Shown: positions 16,702-25,932 of the stretch, one piece after another
How positions within the stretch are numbered: position 1 is the first letter of the stretch
Layout of the letters: every line of letters begins with the position of its first letter
Assembly: GCF_013523055.1 (NCBI RefSeq)
Contig: NZ_JAAMQM010000027.1
Span: 1 to 64,000 of the forward strand
Direction: 5' to 3'
Source of the DNA: Pseudomonas capeferrum
GTDB lineage: Bacteria; Pseudomonadota; Gammaproteobacteria; Pseudomonadales; Pseudomonadaceae
Length of the DNA: 64,000 nt
Program-made: the position numbers and the translations under genes
Notes under the pieces: model-generated
Database searches by the model: none
Told to the model about the DNA's origin: nothing
What the model saw: only the letters and a program-made list of their open reading frames with translations

Positions 16702-18618
16702 ATGTACCGTTGGTTGAACCAGTCTTTGGGAAACACGAGCGTCAATCGCAAATTGGGCTTTGGCTTTGGCCTGGTGCTGTTGCTGACCTTGGCCATCACC
16801 ATGACCGGCTGGACTGGCCTGGATGGTGTCATCAACCGTGGCGACACGCTGGGCAAGATCTCGATGATCCACCAGGGTACGCAAGATCTGCGCATTGCCC
16901 GTCAGCAATACGAGCGTCAACACGATGCCACGAGCGTGACGCAGATGGAAAAAACCCTCGACACCCTTGAGCAGAGCCTGCAGATCGTGCTGGGCAAGGT
17001 CGCCTTGCCGGCCGACCACGAGCGCCTGCTGCAACAGGAAGAAGCGGTGCGCCAGTACCGGCGAGCGTTCTCCGAACTCACCCAAGCCGCACAGTTGCGC
17101 GAAGCAAGCCGTGCGCTATTGGGCGACAGCGCCGACCATGCCGCCGCACTGATCGGCCAGGTCGAGCAGCGCCTACTGCAAGCGGGCGATATCACCCACT
17201 TCGCCAGCACCGCGCAGGCCAACGCATTGCTGCAACAGGCTCGTTTCGCGGTACGTGGTTATACCTACAGTGGCCAGGCCGAATACCAGCAAAGCGCACT
17301 GCAAGCCATTGACCAGGCAGCATCGGGGCTCCAAGCCCTGACGAGCCAATTGCCCGCCGATTATGCCTCTGCGTTAAACGAGGCTAGCCAGGCACTGGCA
17401 GCCTATCGTTCGGCGGTAGACCAGTTCGGCACGGCCCAGGTCGCCAGCGACCAGGCACTGCGGCATATGGCTGACCAAGGCCAGGTGCTGATCGATACCA
17501 GCCAGGCGCTGACCCGTTCGCAGACCGAAGTGCGCAATCAAGATAGCCGTCAGGCCAAGTCGATGCTCGCGGGCGCTACACTACTCGCCTTGGTCCTGGG
17601 TATCATCGCCGCCTGGATCATCACCCGGCAGATCACCCTGCCACTGCGCGAAACCCTGGCCGCCGCCGAGCGGGTGGCGAGCGGCGACCTGCGCCAGGAC
17701 GTGCGCATGGATCGACGCGACGAAATGGGCCAACTGCAGGCCAGCATGCAGCGCATGACCTTGGGCCTGCGCGAGCTGATCGGCGGCATCGGCGATGGCG
17801 TCACGCAGATCGCCAGTGCCGCCGAGGAACTCTCGGCGGTTACCGAGCAGACCAGCGCCGGCGTCACCAATCAGAAGGTCGAGACCGACCAGGTAGCCAC
17901 CGCCATGAACCAGATGACCGCAACGGTTCATGAAGTCGCGCGCAATGCGGAACAGGCATCGGAAGCGGCGCTCGTGGCCGATCAGCAGGCTCGCGAGGGC
18001 GATCGCGTGGTCGGCGAGGCGATCGCCCAGATCGAACTGCTGGCCCGCGAGGTGGCAAACTCCAGCGAGGCCATGAACCAGCTCAAGAACGAAAGCGACA
18101 AGATCGGCAGCGTCCTGGACGTCATCAAGTCCGTTGCCCAGCAGACCAACCTCCTCGCGCTCAATGCGGCCATCGAGGCGGCACGTGCCGGTGAAGCGGG
18201 CCGTGGCTTCGCGGTGGTCGCCGATGAAGTGCGCAGCCTGGCCCAGCGTACGCAGAAATCCACCGAGGAAATCGAAGCGCTGATCGCCGGGCTGCAGAGC
18301 GGTACCCAGCAAGTCGCCAGTGCCATGGACAGCAGCCGCAGCCTTACCGACAACAGCGTCGAGCTGACCCGGCGCGCCGGTGGTTCACTGGAAACCATTA
18401 CCCGCACGGTATCGTCCATCCAGGCAATGAACCAGCAGATTGCCACCGCTGCCGAACAGCAGAGTGCCGTGGCGGAGGAAATCAATCGTGGAGTCATGAA
18501 CGTGCGTGACATCTCCGATCAGACGTCCGCCGCGAGTGAAGAGACGGCCAGCTCGAGCGTCGAACTGGCACGCCTGGGCACGCACCTGCAGGGCCTGGTC
18601 GGAAGATTCCGGCTGTAG
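16702..18618 (+). CDS. mcpQ: Methyl-accepting chemotaxis protein, HBM type (McpQ-like)
   Basis: Transmembrane chemoreceptor, 638 residues. TM1 is at about residues 18-38 and TM2 at about 286-308; between them lies a roughly 250-residue all-helical periplasmic domain of the helical bimodular (HBM) type. A HAMP domain follows, then the signalling hairpin with NLLALNAAIEAARAGEAGRG near residue 482. HBM receptors of P. putida (McpS, McpQ) bind TCA-cycle acids; from memory, the receptor next to rsmE in KT2440 is the citrate receptor McpQ, so citrate is the likely ligand by synteny. No pentapeptide tether for CheR is seen at the C terminus. The start at 16702 has GGAG 7 bases upstream; a longer frame from 16651 does not. 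Confidence 0.82.
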   Translation: MYRWLNQSLGNTSVNRKLGFGFGLVLLLTLAITMTGWTGLDGVINRGDTLGKISMIHQGTQDLRIARQQYERQHDATSVTQMEKTLDTLEQSLQIVLGKVALPADHERLLQQEEAVRQYRRAFSELTQAAQLREASRALLGDSADHAAALIGQVEQRLLQAGDITHFASTAQANALLQQARFAVRGYTYSGQAEYQQSALQAIDQAASGLQALTSQLPADYASALNEASQALAAYRSAVDQFGTAQVASDQALRHMADQGQVLIDTSQALTRSQTEVRNQDSRQAKSMLAGATLLALVLGIIAAWIITRQITLPLRETLAAAERVASGDLRQDVRMDRRDEMGQLQASMQRMTLGLRELIGGIGDGVTQIASAAEELSAVTEQTSAGVTNQKVETDQVATAMNQMTATVHEVARNAEQASEAALVADQQAREGDRVVGEAIAQIELLAREVANSSEAMNQLKNESDKIGSVLDVIKSVAQQTNLLALNAAIEAARAGEAGRGFAVVADEVRSLAQRTQKSTEEIEALIAGLQSGTQQVASAMDSSRSLTDNSVELTRRAGGSLETITRTVSSIQAMNQQIATAAEQQSAVAEEINRGVMNVRDISDQTSAASEETASSSVELARLGTHLQGLVGRFRL

Positions 18619-18637
18619 GCCCCGTATCGGGCAGTAG

Positions 18638-19372
18638 TTACAGCACCTGGCGCAGGAAGGCCTGGGCCCGCGGATCACGAGGGGCAGCGAAGAATTGCTG
18701 GGGTGGGGAATCCTCCAGCAATTTACCGTGATCGAAGAACAGCACCCGGTCCGCGACCTCGCGGGCAAAGCCCATCTCGTGGGTCACGCAGACCATGGTC
18801 ATGCCTTCCTGCGCCAGGGTCTTCATGACATCCAGCACCTCGCCGACCATCTCGGGGTCGAGCGCCGAGGTCGGTTCGTCGAACAGCATGACCTTGGGCC
18901 CCATCGCCAGGGCGCGCGCAATGGCCACGCGTTGTTGCTGGCCGCCAGAGAGCCGCGATGGATACTCGTTGGCTTTCTCGGCAATGCCTACTTTCTCCAG
19001 CAGGGCACGAGCCTTCGCCTCGCGTTCGGCCTTGCCACGCTTGCGCACCACTTTCTGCGCCAGGCAGAGGTTCTCGAGCACGGTCATGTGCGGGAACAGG
19101 TTGAAATGCTGGAAGACCATGCCGACTTCGCGCCGATAGGCATTGATGTCGGTCTTCGGGTCGTCCAGCGGCAAGCCGTCGATGGCCACATGGCCCTGGT
19201 CGAAATCTTCCAGGCCGTTGAGGCATCGAAGGAAGGTGGACTTGCCCGAGCCGGATGGCCCCAGCACGACCACCACTTCGCCCTTGTCCACGCGCGTGGT
19301 GACATTGTCCACGGCACGCACCACGTGGCCACGGGTGTCGAAGACTTTCAGCAGATCACGGACTTCAATCAC
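18638..19372 (-). CDS. Polar amino-acid ABC transporter ATPase
   Basis: ATPase subunit of a PAAT-type amino-acid importer, 244 residues. Walker A is GPSGSGKST, the signature is LSGGQQQR and Walker B is VMLFDEPTS, with the switch His in VCVTHEMGF. It is close to GlnQ/ArtP-type subunits. Its start overlaps the end of the permease gene by 8 bases. Third gene of a binding protein-permease-ATPase operon read on the minus strand. Confidence 0.96.
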   Translation of the reverse strand: MIEVRDLLKVFDTRGHVVRAVDNVTTRVDKGEVVVVLGPSGSGKSTFLRCLNGLEDFDQGHVAIDGLPLDDPKTDINAYRREVGMVFQHFNLFPHMTVLENLCLAQKVVRKRGKAEREAKARALLEKVGIAEKANEYPSRLSGGQQQRVAIARALAMGPKVMLFDEPTSALDPEMVGEVLDVMKTLAQEGMTMVCVTHEMGFAREVADRVLFFDHGKLLEDSPPQQFFAAPRDPRAQAFLRQVL

Positions 19373-20327
19373 TTTGTGCTAGCCTCCGCTCGAGCCGGCT
19401 GGCGAAATGCGACAGCGGCAGGTTGATCAGCAGGTACAAACCTGCCACGCAGAACCAGATCTCGAACGTGGAGAAGGACGTCGTGATCGCCTCGCGACCG
19501 CTCTTGGTCAGCTCGGTGATGGCAATGACCGACACCAGCGACGTGTCCTTGACCAAGCTGATGAACTGCCCCGCCAGCGGCGGCAGTACTCGTTTGAAGG
19601 CCTGTGGCAGGATCACGTGGCGCATCGACTGCCCGGCATTGAGCCCCAGGGAGCGCGCTGCTTCGTTCTGGCCCTTGGCGATGGACTGCACGCCGGCACG
19701 AACGATTTCGGCCACGTAAGCGCCGGTGAACAGTGCCAAGGCGGCCACGCCAGCGAACTCTCGAGACAGGTTGAGCACGGTGCCGATGAAGAAATAGAAG
19801 ATGAAGATCTGCACCAGCAGCGGCGTACCACGCACCAGCTCGACATACACCGTCGACAGATCGCGTACCGTCGGGTTGTTCGACAGCCGGCACAGGCCGG
19901 CGAACAGGCCGATCAGCAAGCCGAACGCCCCGGACACCACGGAAAGCCACAAGGTAGTCCAAAGCCCCCAGGCCAAGGGCCCTGCTGCCCAGTGCCGAGT
20001 CACGCCGATCACGTCGCCCTCGGCGAAGTCGTCACCGCGACTGAACTGCAGACTGTCCTGCGCCACCTCCAGCACCTGCTCTGCGCCGTCCTCGTCACGC
20101 AGGGTGACACGGGCGGTTTCGCCCTGGCGGACGATGTCCTGCACCGTGCCGTTACCGGAAGCCCGCTGGGCTTCTTCGGCCTGATAGGCGAAATACTGCG
20201 GCACCCGGTTCCAGCGCCACTCGTAGGAGATCATCGAAGTGGCAAGGTACAGGCTGAGCGCGAGGCCCACCAGGACCAGCGCGGTCAGCGCGTGCCAGGG
20301 CCACTGGGCTTTCTTGTGTTTGATCAC
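19365..20327 (-). CDS. Polar amino-acid ABC transporter permease
   Basis: Inner-membrane permease of the HEQRO/PAAT family, 320 residues. The core (about residues 120-315) has the His/Glu/Gln-type permease helices and the EAA motif (NEAARSLGLNAGQSMRHVILPQAF). It is longer than usual: a first transmembrane helix (residues 12-34) is followed by an extra periplasmic segment of about 80 residues (VRQGETARVTLRDEDGAEQV region) before the core. One permease gene is present instead of the common pair, so it probably forms a homodimer. Confidence 0.93.
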   Translation of the reverse strand: MIKHKKAQWPWHALTALVLVGLALSLYLATSMISYEWRWNRVPQYFAYQAEEAQRASGNGTVQDIVRQGETARVTLRDEDGAEQVLEVAQDSLQFSRGDDFAEGDVIGVTRHWAAGPLAWGLWTTLWLSVVSGAFGLLIGLFAGLCRLSNNPTVRDLSTVYVELVRGTPLLVQIFIFYFFIGTVLNLSREFAGVAALALFTGAYVAEIVRAGVQSIAKGQNEAARSLGLNAGQSMRHVILPQAFKRVLPPLAGQFISLVKDTSLVSVIAITELTKSGREAITTSFSTFEIWFCVAGLYLLINLPLSHFASRLERRLAQSD

Positions 20328-20404
20328 GTCGGGGAGTTCCGTAAATGCGAACGCGCAGGACTGGCCTGCGCGTCGGGGTCATAGCCTGGGTGTGTAGCCT
20401 GGGC

Positions 20405-21205
20405 TTATTCCATTTCCTTCAGCCAGTCGGTGTTCTTGAACCACTTGTCGTGGATTCGATCGTAGGTACCGTCGTGCTTGATCTGGTGGAGGAAGTTGTT
20501 GATGAAATTGATGCTGTCGTAGTCACCCTTCTTCAAGCCGAAGGCCAGTGGCTCGTAGGTGAACGGTTCGTCCAGGAACACCAGCTTGCCGGCACCCGCC
20601 TTGTTTACCGCCACGACGTTGTAGGGGGCATCGTAGACAAAGGCATCTGCCTTGCCGTTGACTACGTCCATCACCGCTTCCTGCTCGTTGTCATAGCCGT
20701 GGTACTTGGCCTTGCTGATCAGCTTCTTGGCGACCATCTCACCGGTGGTACCGAGCTTGGAGGTGATGCGGTATTCAGCGGCGTTCAGGTCCTTGTAGGT
20801 CTTGACCTTGTCTGCCAGTTCCTTGCGAATCAGCAGGGTCTGACCCACCACGATGAAGGGTTCGCTGAAGTTCAGGCGCAGGTTGCGTTCCTGGGTCAGG
20901 GTCATGCCGGAACCGATGAAGTCGAACTTGTTGGTCAACAGGGCCGGGATGATGCCGTCATAAGCGGTAGAGACCGTCTCGAGCTTGACGCCCATGGACT
21001 TGGCCATCGCCTTGAGAATATCCACCTCGAAACCGATGACTTCACCGCGCTTGTTGGTCATCTGGAACGGCATGTAGGTCGGGTCCATGCCTACCCGCAA
21101 AGTGCCACGTTTGACCGCATCATCGATGGCGCCGGCCTGAGCGGCAGCGACTGCGACCAGCGCAGTGACACCGACCAGCAGTCGCGACAGGTATTTCTTC
21201 ATCAT
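20405..21205 (-). CDS. Periplasmic amino-acid-binding protein
   Basis: Solute-binding protein of the ABC importer, 266 residues. It has a signal peptide (KKYLSRLLVGVTALVAVAAA, cleaved near AQAGA), then the SBP_bac_3 fold: RVGMDPTYMPFQM, GFEVDILKAMAKSMG, and SGMTLTQERNLRLNFSEPF near residues 95-115. Substrate is a polar amino acid; which one cannot be told from the sequence. ATG at 21205 is preferred, with GGGGA 7 bases upstream; a second ATG follows at once. A 77-base gap separates it from the permease, so it may be more abundant than the membrane parts. Confidence 0.95.
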   Translation of the reverse strand: MMKKYLSRLLVGVTALVAVAAAQAGAIDDAVKRGTLRVGMDPTYMPFQMTNKRGEVIGFEVDILKAMAKSMGVKLETVSTAYDGIIPALLTNKFDFIGSGMTLTQERNLRLNFSEPFIVVGQTLLIRKELADKVKTYKDLNAAEYRITSKLGTTGEMVAKKLISKAKYHGYDNEQEAVMDVVNGKADAFVYDAPYNVVAVNKAGAGKLVFLDEPFTYEPLAFGLKKGDYDSINFINNFLHQIKHDGTYDRIHDKWFKNTDWLKEME

Positions 21206-21314
21206 CACCAAGTCCCCTAGCAAGTAAACGCGAGCTTTATTATTGGCGGCGAACGGCCAAACGGGCCGATCCGACATATTCGGGAAGGGATGCTAACCCA
21301 TGCGCGGGTCGACA

Positions 21315-21343
21315 CATATAGCAGAAGGGACTTTGTTGGCCAA
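21315..21343 (-). promoter_or_regulatory. Sigma-70-like promoter of the amino-acid ABC operon
   Basis: On the minus strand TTGGCC (21343-21338), a 17-base spacer and TATATG (21320-21315) form a reasonable -35/-10 pair about 110 bases before the binding-protein start. It lies just downstream, in transcription direction, of the hairpin at 21349-21384. Confidence 0.5.
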
Positions 21344-21348
21344 AAAGA

Positions 21349-21384
21349 ATCGCGGGCTTGCCGGGTAACCGGCAAGCCCGCGAT
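21349..21384. terminator. Perfect 16-bp hairpin downstream of opgH
   Basis: Bases 21349-21364 pair with 21369-21384 over a gtaa loop. The core (gcgggcttgcc) is shared with the REP palindromes of this genome, but it is a compact single hairpin. It starts 4 bases after the opgH stop in transcription direction (opgH ends at 21389), so it very likely ends the opgGH transcript and shields the ABC-transporter promoter. Confidence 0.85.
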
Positions 21385-21388
21385 CACT

Positions 21389-23962
21389 TCATGCGCCGAC
21401 CAGCGAGGGCTGGGGCTGTGCCTCGGGGTGCAGAGGCAGCAAGGGTGAGTGCGGATCGTTGTCGATGGAGCTGCGCCAGACGTCCAGCCACTCTGCCTTG
21501 TGCTCCGTCCAGACCAGATCATGCAGCCGCGACAGCGCCACAGGATCGCTCAGCAGGGCAAGGCGCGTGTTGCCATCGATACCCTTGGGCCCGGCTTGCA
21601 GCGCTTTGGCGATACGTTCGGCCCGCAGAGCCTCGATCGGCTCGGCCTGACCGTGGCGGGCAGTACCCATGGCGCAAGCCAGGGCGTTCTGGCGCGGGTC
21701 GACCACGGCGCGGACGAAGCCGTCACGCATGGCGTGCCAACGGTTCTCATGGGTGTACTGATCGGTTGCCAGCAGCTCGTGCGGGGTGGCGTATTCCTCG
21801 GGGATCAGGAACAGACGCTCATCTCTGGCGCGCAGGCCCAGGTTGACGCGGCTGGAGATCACCGACACAGGGATCGACAATACCAACGAGCCGACGATAG
21901 GGGTCAGCCACCAGAGGAAGCTCGGGTTCAGCCAGGCCACCAGCAGGGCCCAGGCGATGCCCAGCAGCGTCTGAGGACCATGACGGCGCACGGCCTCGCT
22001 CCAGGGCGTGGAGTCATCGTCACGCTGCGGCGAGTTCCAGGTCGCCGCCCAGCCCAGGAAGGCCGCCAGGACGAAGCGCGTGTGGAAGATCATGCGCACC
22101 GGCGCCAGCAACATGGAGAAGAGCATCTCCAGCAGCATGGACAGGGTGACCCGGGTACGCCCCCCGAACTCCTTGGCACCCTTGGCCCAGATCAGGATGA
22201 TGCTCAGCAGCTTGGGCAGGAACAGCAGCACGATGGTGGTAGAGAACAGCGCGATCGCCCTCTCCGGATGCCACTGCGGCCACAGCGGATAGAGCTGGAA
22301 CGGCTCGAGGAAGTACTGAGGCTCCATCAGGGTGTTGGTCGCCAGCAAGGCGGTCGACAGTACCAGGAAGAAGAACCACAGCGGAGCCGACAGGTACGAC
22401 ATGACCCCCGTGAGGAAGACCGCGCGGTGTACCGGGTGCATGCCCTTGACCAGGAACAGGCGGAAGTTCATCAGGTTGCCGTGGCACCAGCGACGGTCGC
22501 GCTTGAGCTCGTCGAGCAGGTTGGGAGGCAATTCCTCGTAGCTGCCCGGCAGGTCGTAGGCGATCCACACACCCCAGCCGGCACGGCGCATCAGCGCGGC
22601 TTCGACGAAGTCGTGGGAAAGGATCGCGCCGGCGAAGGCACCCTTGCCCGGCAGTGGCGCCAGGGCGCAATGCTCGATGAAGGGTTTCATGCGAATGATC
22701 GCGTTGTGGCCCCAGTAGTGCGATTCACCCAACTGCCAGAAGTGCAGGCCAGCGGTGAACAGTGGCCCATAGACACGGGTGGCGAACTGCTGCATGCGCG
22801 CATACAGGGTATCCATGCCCGACGCCTTGGGCGCGGTCTGGATGATACCGGCATCCGGCGTGGCTTCCATCAAGCGCACCAGGCTGGTCAGGCATTCGCC
22901 GCTCATCACGCTGTCGGCATCGAGCACGACCATGTAGCGGTACTCGCTGCCCCAGCGGCGGCAGAAGTCATCGAGGTTGCCGCTCTTGCGCTTGACCCGG
23001 CGGCGGCGACGGCGATAGAAGATACGCCCGAAGCCTTTGGCTTCACGACAGACCTCCAGCCACGCCTGCTGCTCGGCAACGGCGATATCGGGGTCGTTGG
23101 TGTCGCTGAGCACGAAGAAGTCGAAACGGTCGAGGTCGCCCGTGGCGGCGACCGATTCGAAGGTGGCTCGCAAGCCGGCGAAGACGCGGGGAACGTCTTC
23201 ATTGCAGATCGGCATGACGATCGCGGTACGGGCACCCGGCTCGATGGGCTCGTTACCGGTACTCGCGCCGGAAATACGGTACTTGTCGCGTCCGGTAAGC
23301 AGCTCGAGGAAGCCCATCAACGCGGTCCAGAAGCCCGCCGAAACCCAGCAGAACAGGATGCCGAAGAGGATCAGGATGGTGGTCTGCAAGGCATAGGGCC
23401 AGACCTGCACCACGGTGTCCCACAACGACTGGTTGAAGACTTCGTCAAGATCGACGAACGACCAGCCCTGGTAGGGCAGGATGCCTTTCATGTACCAGCT
23501 GGCGACGACCGTCTGGCCAAGCATGAGGGCCAGGAGAATGTAGCGGCGCATGGAACCGACCCAGCGCCAGCGCGCCGAGGGCAGCTCACGCTCGGGCGGC
23601 GGTGGCACGTTGGTGCGGCCGGTCAACTGGCGCCAGATACGCACCAGCACGTTGGTCCGCCAAGGCTCGGGGATGACCCGGGTACGCTGGATCGGCGGTG
23701 CGATTTTCAGGCTCAGCCGCCCTTCCCCGTCGACGCCGAGCATTTCGGCCTCTTCGAGCTCTGCAGCGGTGCCCATCGTCAACCGGCTGCCCACCGAGGC
23801 TTGGACGGCCTCGGTGGACGTCGCGGCAGGTTGCGCCGACAGGCGCTGGTGCAGCTCGCCGAACGAGGAGCAGTCGGCCAGTTCGGCACGCTGCTCATCG
23901 CTCAGAGGAAGGTGGGCCAGGTATTCGCCGAGCGATTCCGGCTTGACGCTTGAGTTACTCAT
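21389..23962 (-). CDS. opgH: Osmoregulated glucan glucosyltransferase OpgH (MdoH)
   Basis: Inner-membrane family-2 glycosyltransferase that makes the β-1,2-linked backbone of osmoregulated periplasmic glucans. The protein is 857 residues. The cytoplasmic catalytic domain lies between membrane helices: IVMPICNEDVPRVF, VVLDADSVMSGEC with the metal-binding Asp pair, and the R-x-x-RW motif in LKRDRRWCHGNL. About eight transmembrane segments flank it. Its start overlaps the opgG end by 8 bases, as usual in opgGH operons. Confidence 0.97.
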   Translation of the reverse strand: MSNSSVKPESLGEYLAHLPLSDEQRAELADCSSFGELHQRLSAQPAATSTEAVQASVGSRLTMGTAAELEEAEMLGVDGEGRLSLKIAPPIQRTRVIPEPWRTNVLVRIWRQLTGRTNVPPPPERELPSARWRWVGSMRRYILLALMLGQTVVASWYMKGILPYQGWSFVDLDEVFNQSLWDTVVQVWPYALQTTILILFGILFCWVSAGFWTALMGFLELLTGRDKYRISGASTGNEPIEPGARTAIVMPICNEDVPRVFAGLRATFESVAATGDLDRFDFFVLSDTNDPDIAVAEQQAWLEVCREAKGFGRIFYRRRRRRVKRKSGNLDDFCRRWGSEYRYMVVLDADSVMSGECLTSLVRLMEATPDAGIIQTAPKASGMDTLYARMQQFATRVYGPLFTAGLHFWQLGESHYWGHNAIIRMKPFIEHCALAPLPGKGAFAGAILSHDFVEAALMRRAGWGVWIAYDLPGSYEELPPNLLDELKRDRRWCHGNLMNFRLFLVKGMHPVHRAVFLTGVMSYLSAPLWFFFLVLSTALLATNTLMEPQYFLEPFQLYPLWPQWHPERAIALFSTTIVLLFLPKLLSIILIWAKGAKEFGGRTRVTLSMLLEMLFSMLLAPVRMIFHTRFVLAAFLGWAATWNSPQRDDDSTPWSEAVRRHGPQTLLGIAWALLVAWLNPSFLWWLTPIVGSLVLSIPVSVISSRVNLGLRARDERLFLIPEEYATPHELLATDQYTHENRWHAMRDGFVRAVVDPRQNALACAMGTARHGQAEPIEALRAERIAKALQAGPKGIDGNTRLALLSDPVALSRLHDLVWTEHKAEWLDVWRSSIDNDPHSPLLPLHPEAQPQPSLVGA

Positions 23963-25670
23963 CGGCAGGCAACTGATAGCTCCAGGTCTCGGTCAGCACC
24001 TGTTCGGTGGTGGCCGGGGCCTCGGTAATGGATGCCGCATCGGCGGCAGGTTGCTCGGCAGGCTTATCAGCCTTGGCCTGTTGGGTCTGCTTGGTTGCAG
24101 CCTTGTCCTGCTTGCTGTCCTTGGCCGGTTCGGCCGGTACGTCACGCAGCAGCGCGGCACGCATCTCGACAGGTTTGGCCGCATCCTTGACCTTCAACCG
24201 CAGGGTCAGGCGCCAGCCCTTGGTCTCGGGGTTGTAGCGCAGGTTGTTCTCGGCCACCTCGCCGTTGTCACCCACGCTGACCTGGCTACGCACCGCGGTG
24301 TCTTCGGTCAGTGCGGCGAGCACCGGACCTTCGAAGTCGACCAGGAAGGCCACGCTGCCGTCAGGCTGGCGGATCAGGTTGGACTGCTTGACGTCACCCG
24401 TGGAGCGCAGGGTCTTCTTGACCCAGGCAAGCTCGGGCGAGTGGAACTGGGACTCGTTGATCGTCCAGTGCAGGCGATAGTCGAATTCGACCGGCTGACC
24501 GGGCTCCGGCAATTTCTCGGGGCTCCAATAGGCCACGATATTGTCGTTGGTCTCGTCGGCGGTCGGGATCTCTACCAGATCCACGGTACCTTTACCCCAG
24601 TCGCCACGTGGTTCGATCCAGGCGCTCGGACGCTTCTGGTAGTTGTCGTCCAGGTCTTCGTAGTGGGCGAACTCGCGCTGGCGCTGCAGCAGTCCGAAGC
24701 CACGCGGGTTTTCGACGCTGAAGTTGCTGACGGCCAGGTGCCGTGGATTGTTCAGGGGGCGCCATAGCCATTCGCCGTTGTCGGCATGGATGGACAGGCC
24801 TTCGGAGTCATGCAGCGCCGGGCGATAGTTGAGAATCTTCGAAGGCTGGTTGCTGCCGAACAGGAACATGCTGGTCAAGGGCGCGACGCCGAGGCGGCTC
24901 ACATGATCGCGCAGGTAGACCCGCGACTTGACGTCGACGATGGTATCGGAGCCAGGGCGCAGGGTCAGCTTGTAGGCGCCGGTGGAACGTGGCGAGTCCA
25001 GCAGTGCGTAGATCACCAGGTGCTTGTCGGTCGGCTTGGGCTTCTCGACCCAGAACTCGCGGAAGCGCGGGAACTCCTCACCCGAAGGCAATGCCGTGTC
25101 GATGGCCAGGCCACGCGCCGAAAGACCGTAGATGTGGCCCTTGCCGACCACGCGGAAGTAGCTGGCGCCGAGCAGGGTCATGATCTCGTCCTGCTTGTCC
25201 GCCTTGTTGATCGGATAAAGCACGCGGAAACCGGCATAGCCCAGGTTTTCGGTGGTCTTGGCGTCGTGCGGTACATCACCGAAATCGAAACGGCTCGGGT
25301 CGTACTTGATTTCCTCGACCGTCGTGGCGGTGACTTCGTTGATCTTGACCGGGGTGTCGAAGTGCATGCCCTGGTGATAGAAGGACAGTTTGAACGGGGT
25401 CTTGTCCCCGGCCCACTCGGCCTTTTCCTGAATGAAATGAATCTTCTGGTAGTCCGCGAACTTCATGTCGCGGAACGTCGCCGGCAGGTTGCTTTTCGGT
25501 ACTTCGTACTTCTCGCCAGCCAGGTCCTTTGCCTTGGACGCAACGTCGTCCAGGTTGAATGCCCACAGCTGGCCGGCGCTCAGCAGGCCGACCAGGGTCG
25601 CGCTTGCCAACAAGGCCTTGCGCAGCCGAATGCCGGGGGTTTTTGGTGCATTACAGGGACTTACAATCAC
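23955..25670 (-). CDS. opgG: Osmoregulated glucan biosynthesis protein OpgG (MdoG)
   Basis: Periplasmic protein that acts with OpgH in glucan branching or release. The protein is 571 residues: signal peptide (ALLASATLVGLLSAGQLWAF), then the two-domain β-sandwich OpgG fold (FNLDDVASKAKDLAGEKYE onward). The C-terminal tail from about residue 515 is a Lys/Ala/Gln/Thr-rich extension beyond the usual fold. The start chosen is GTG at 25670 (VIVSPCNAPKTPG), with GAGGG 6 bases upstream. A longer frame reaches 25862 but its extra 64 residues do not look like a signal region. Confidence 0.93.
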   Translation of the reverse strand: MIVSPCNAPKTPGIRLRKALLASATLVGLLSAGQLWAFNLDDVASKAKDLAGEKYEVPKSNLPATFRDMKFADYQKIHFIQEKAEWAGDKTPFKLSFYHQGMHFDTPVKINEVTATTVEEIKYDPSRFDFGDVPHDAKTTENLGYAGFRVLYPINKADKQDEIMTLLGASYFRVVGKGHIYGLSARGLAIDTALPSGEEFPRFREFWVEKPKPTDKHLVIYALLDSPRSTGAYKLTLRPGSDTIVDVKSRVYLRDHVSRLGVAPLTSMFLFGSNQPSKILNYRPALHDSEGLSIHADNGEWLWRPLNNPRHLAVSNFSVENPRGFGLLQRQREFAHYEDLDDNYQKRPSAWIEPRGDWGKGTVDLVEIPTADETNDNIVAYWSPEKLPEPGQPVEFDYRLHWTINESQFHSPELAWVKKTLRSTGDVKQSNLIRQPDGSVAFLVDFEGPVLAALTEDTAVRSQVSVGDNGEVAENNLRYNPETKGWRLTLRLKVKDAAKPVEMRAALLRDVPAEPAKDSKQDKAATKQTQQAKADKPAEQPAADAASITEAPATTEQVLTETWSYQLPADE

Positions 25671-25932
25671 GAGCAACCCTCGCCGAAAACAGATCATAAA
25701 ACCAACGGCCAGCGGAAAATGCCAGGTTGGCGAGCACAGTTCGGACTCCGAAAGGGCGTAATGATTCCCCAAGCGATTCCGAAACGCACTCAAGTCAGGG
25801 TGAATTGAACCCGCGAACGTGGGTCCGTGCAGCGCGCGATTATCCAGCAGGCTGCATGACAACGCATCAGGCTCGAGTAACTATTTATCGTACAAAGCGA
25901 TGGAATTCATACCGCCGACGGGCTTTTTCATC

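Noticed and set aside
21449..23953. Long plus-strand open frame (834 codons) opposite opgH
   Set aside because: It lies entirely within opgH on the other strand, and its composition (His/Arg/Gln-rich) is that of a shadow.
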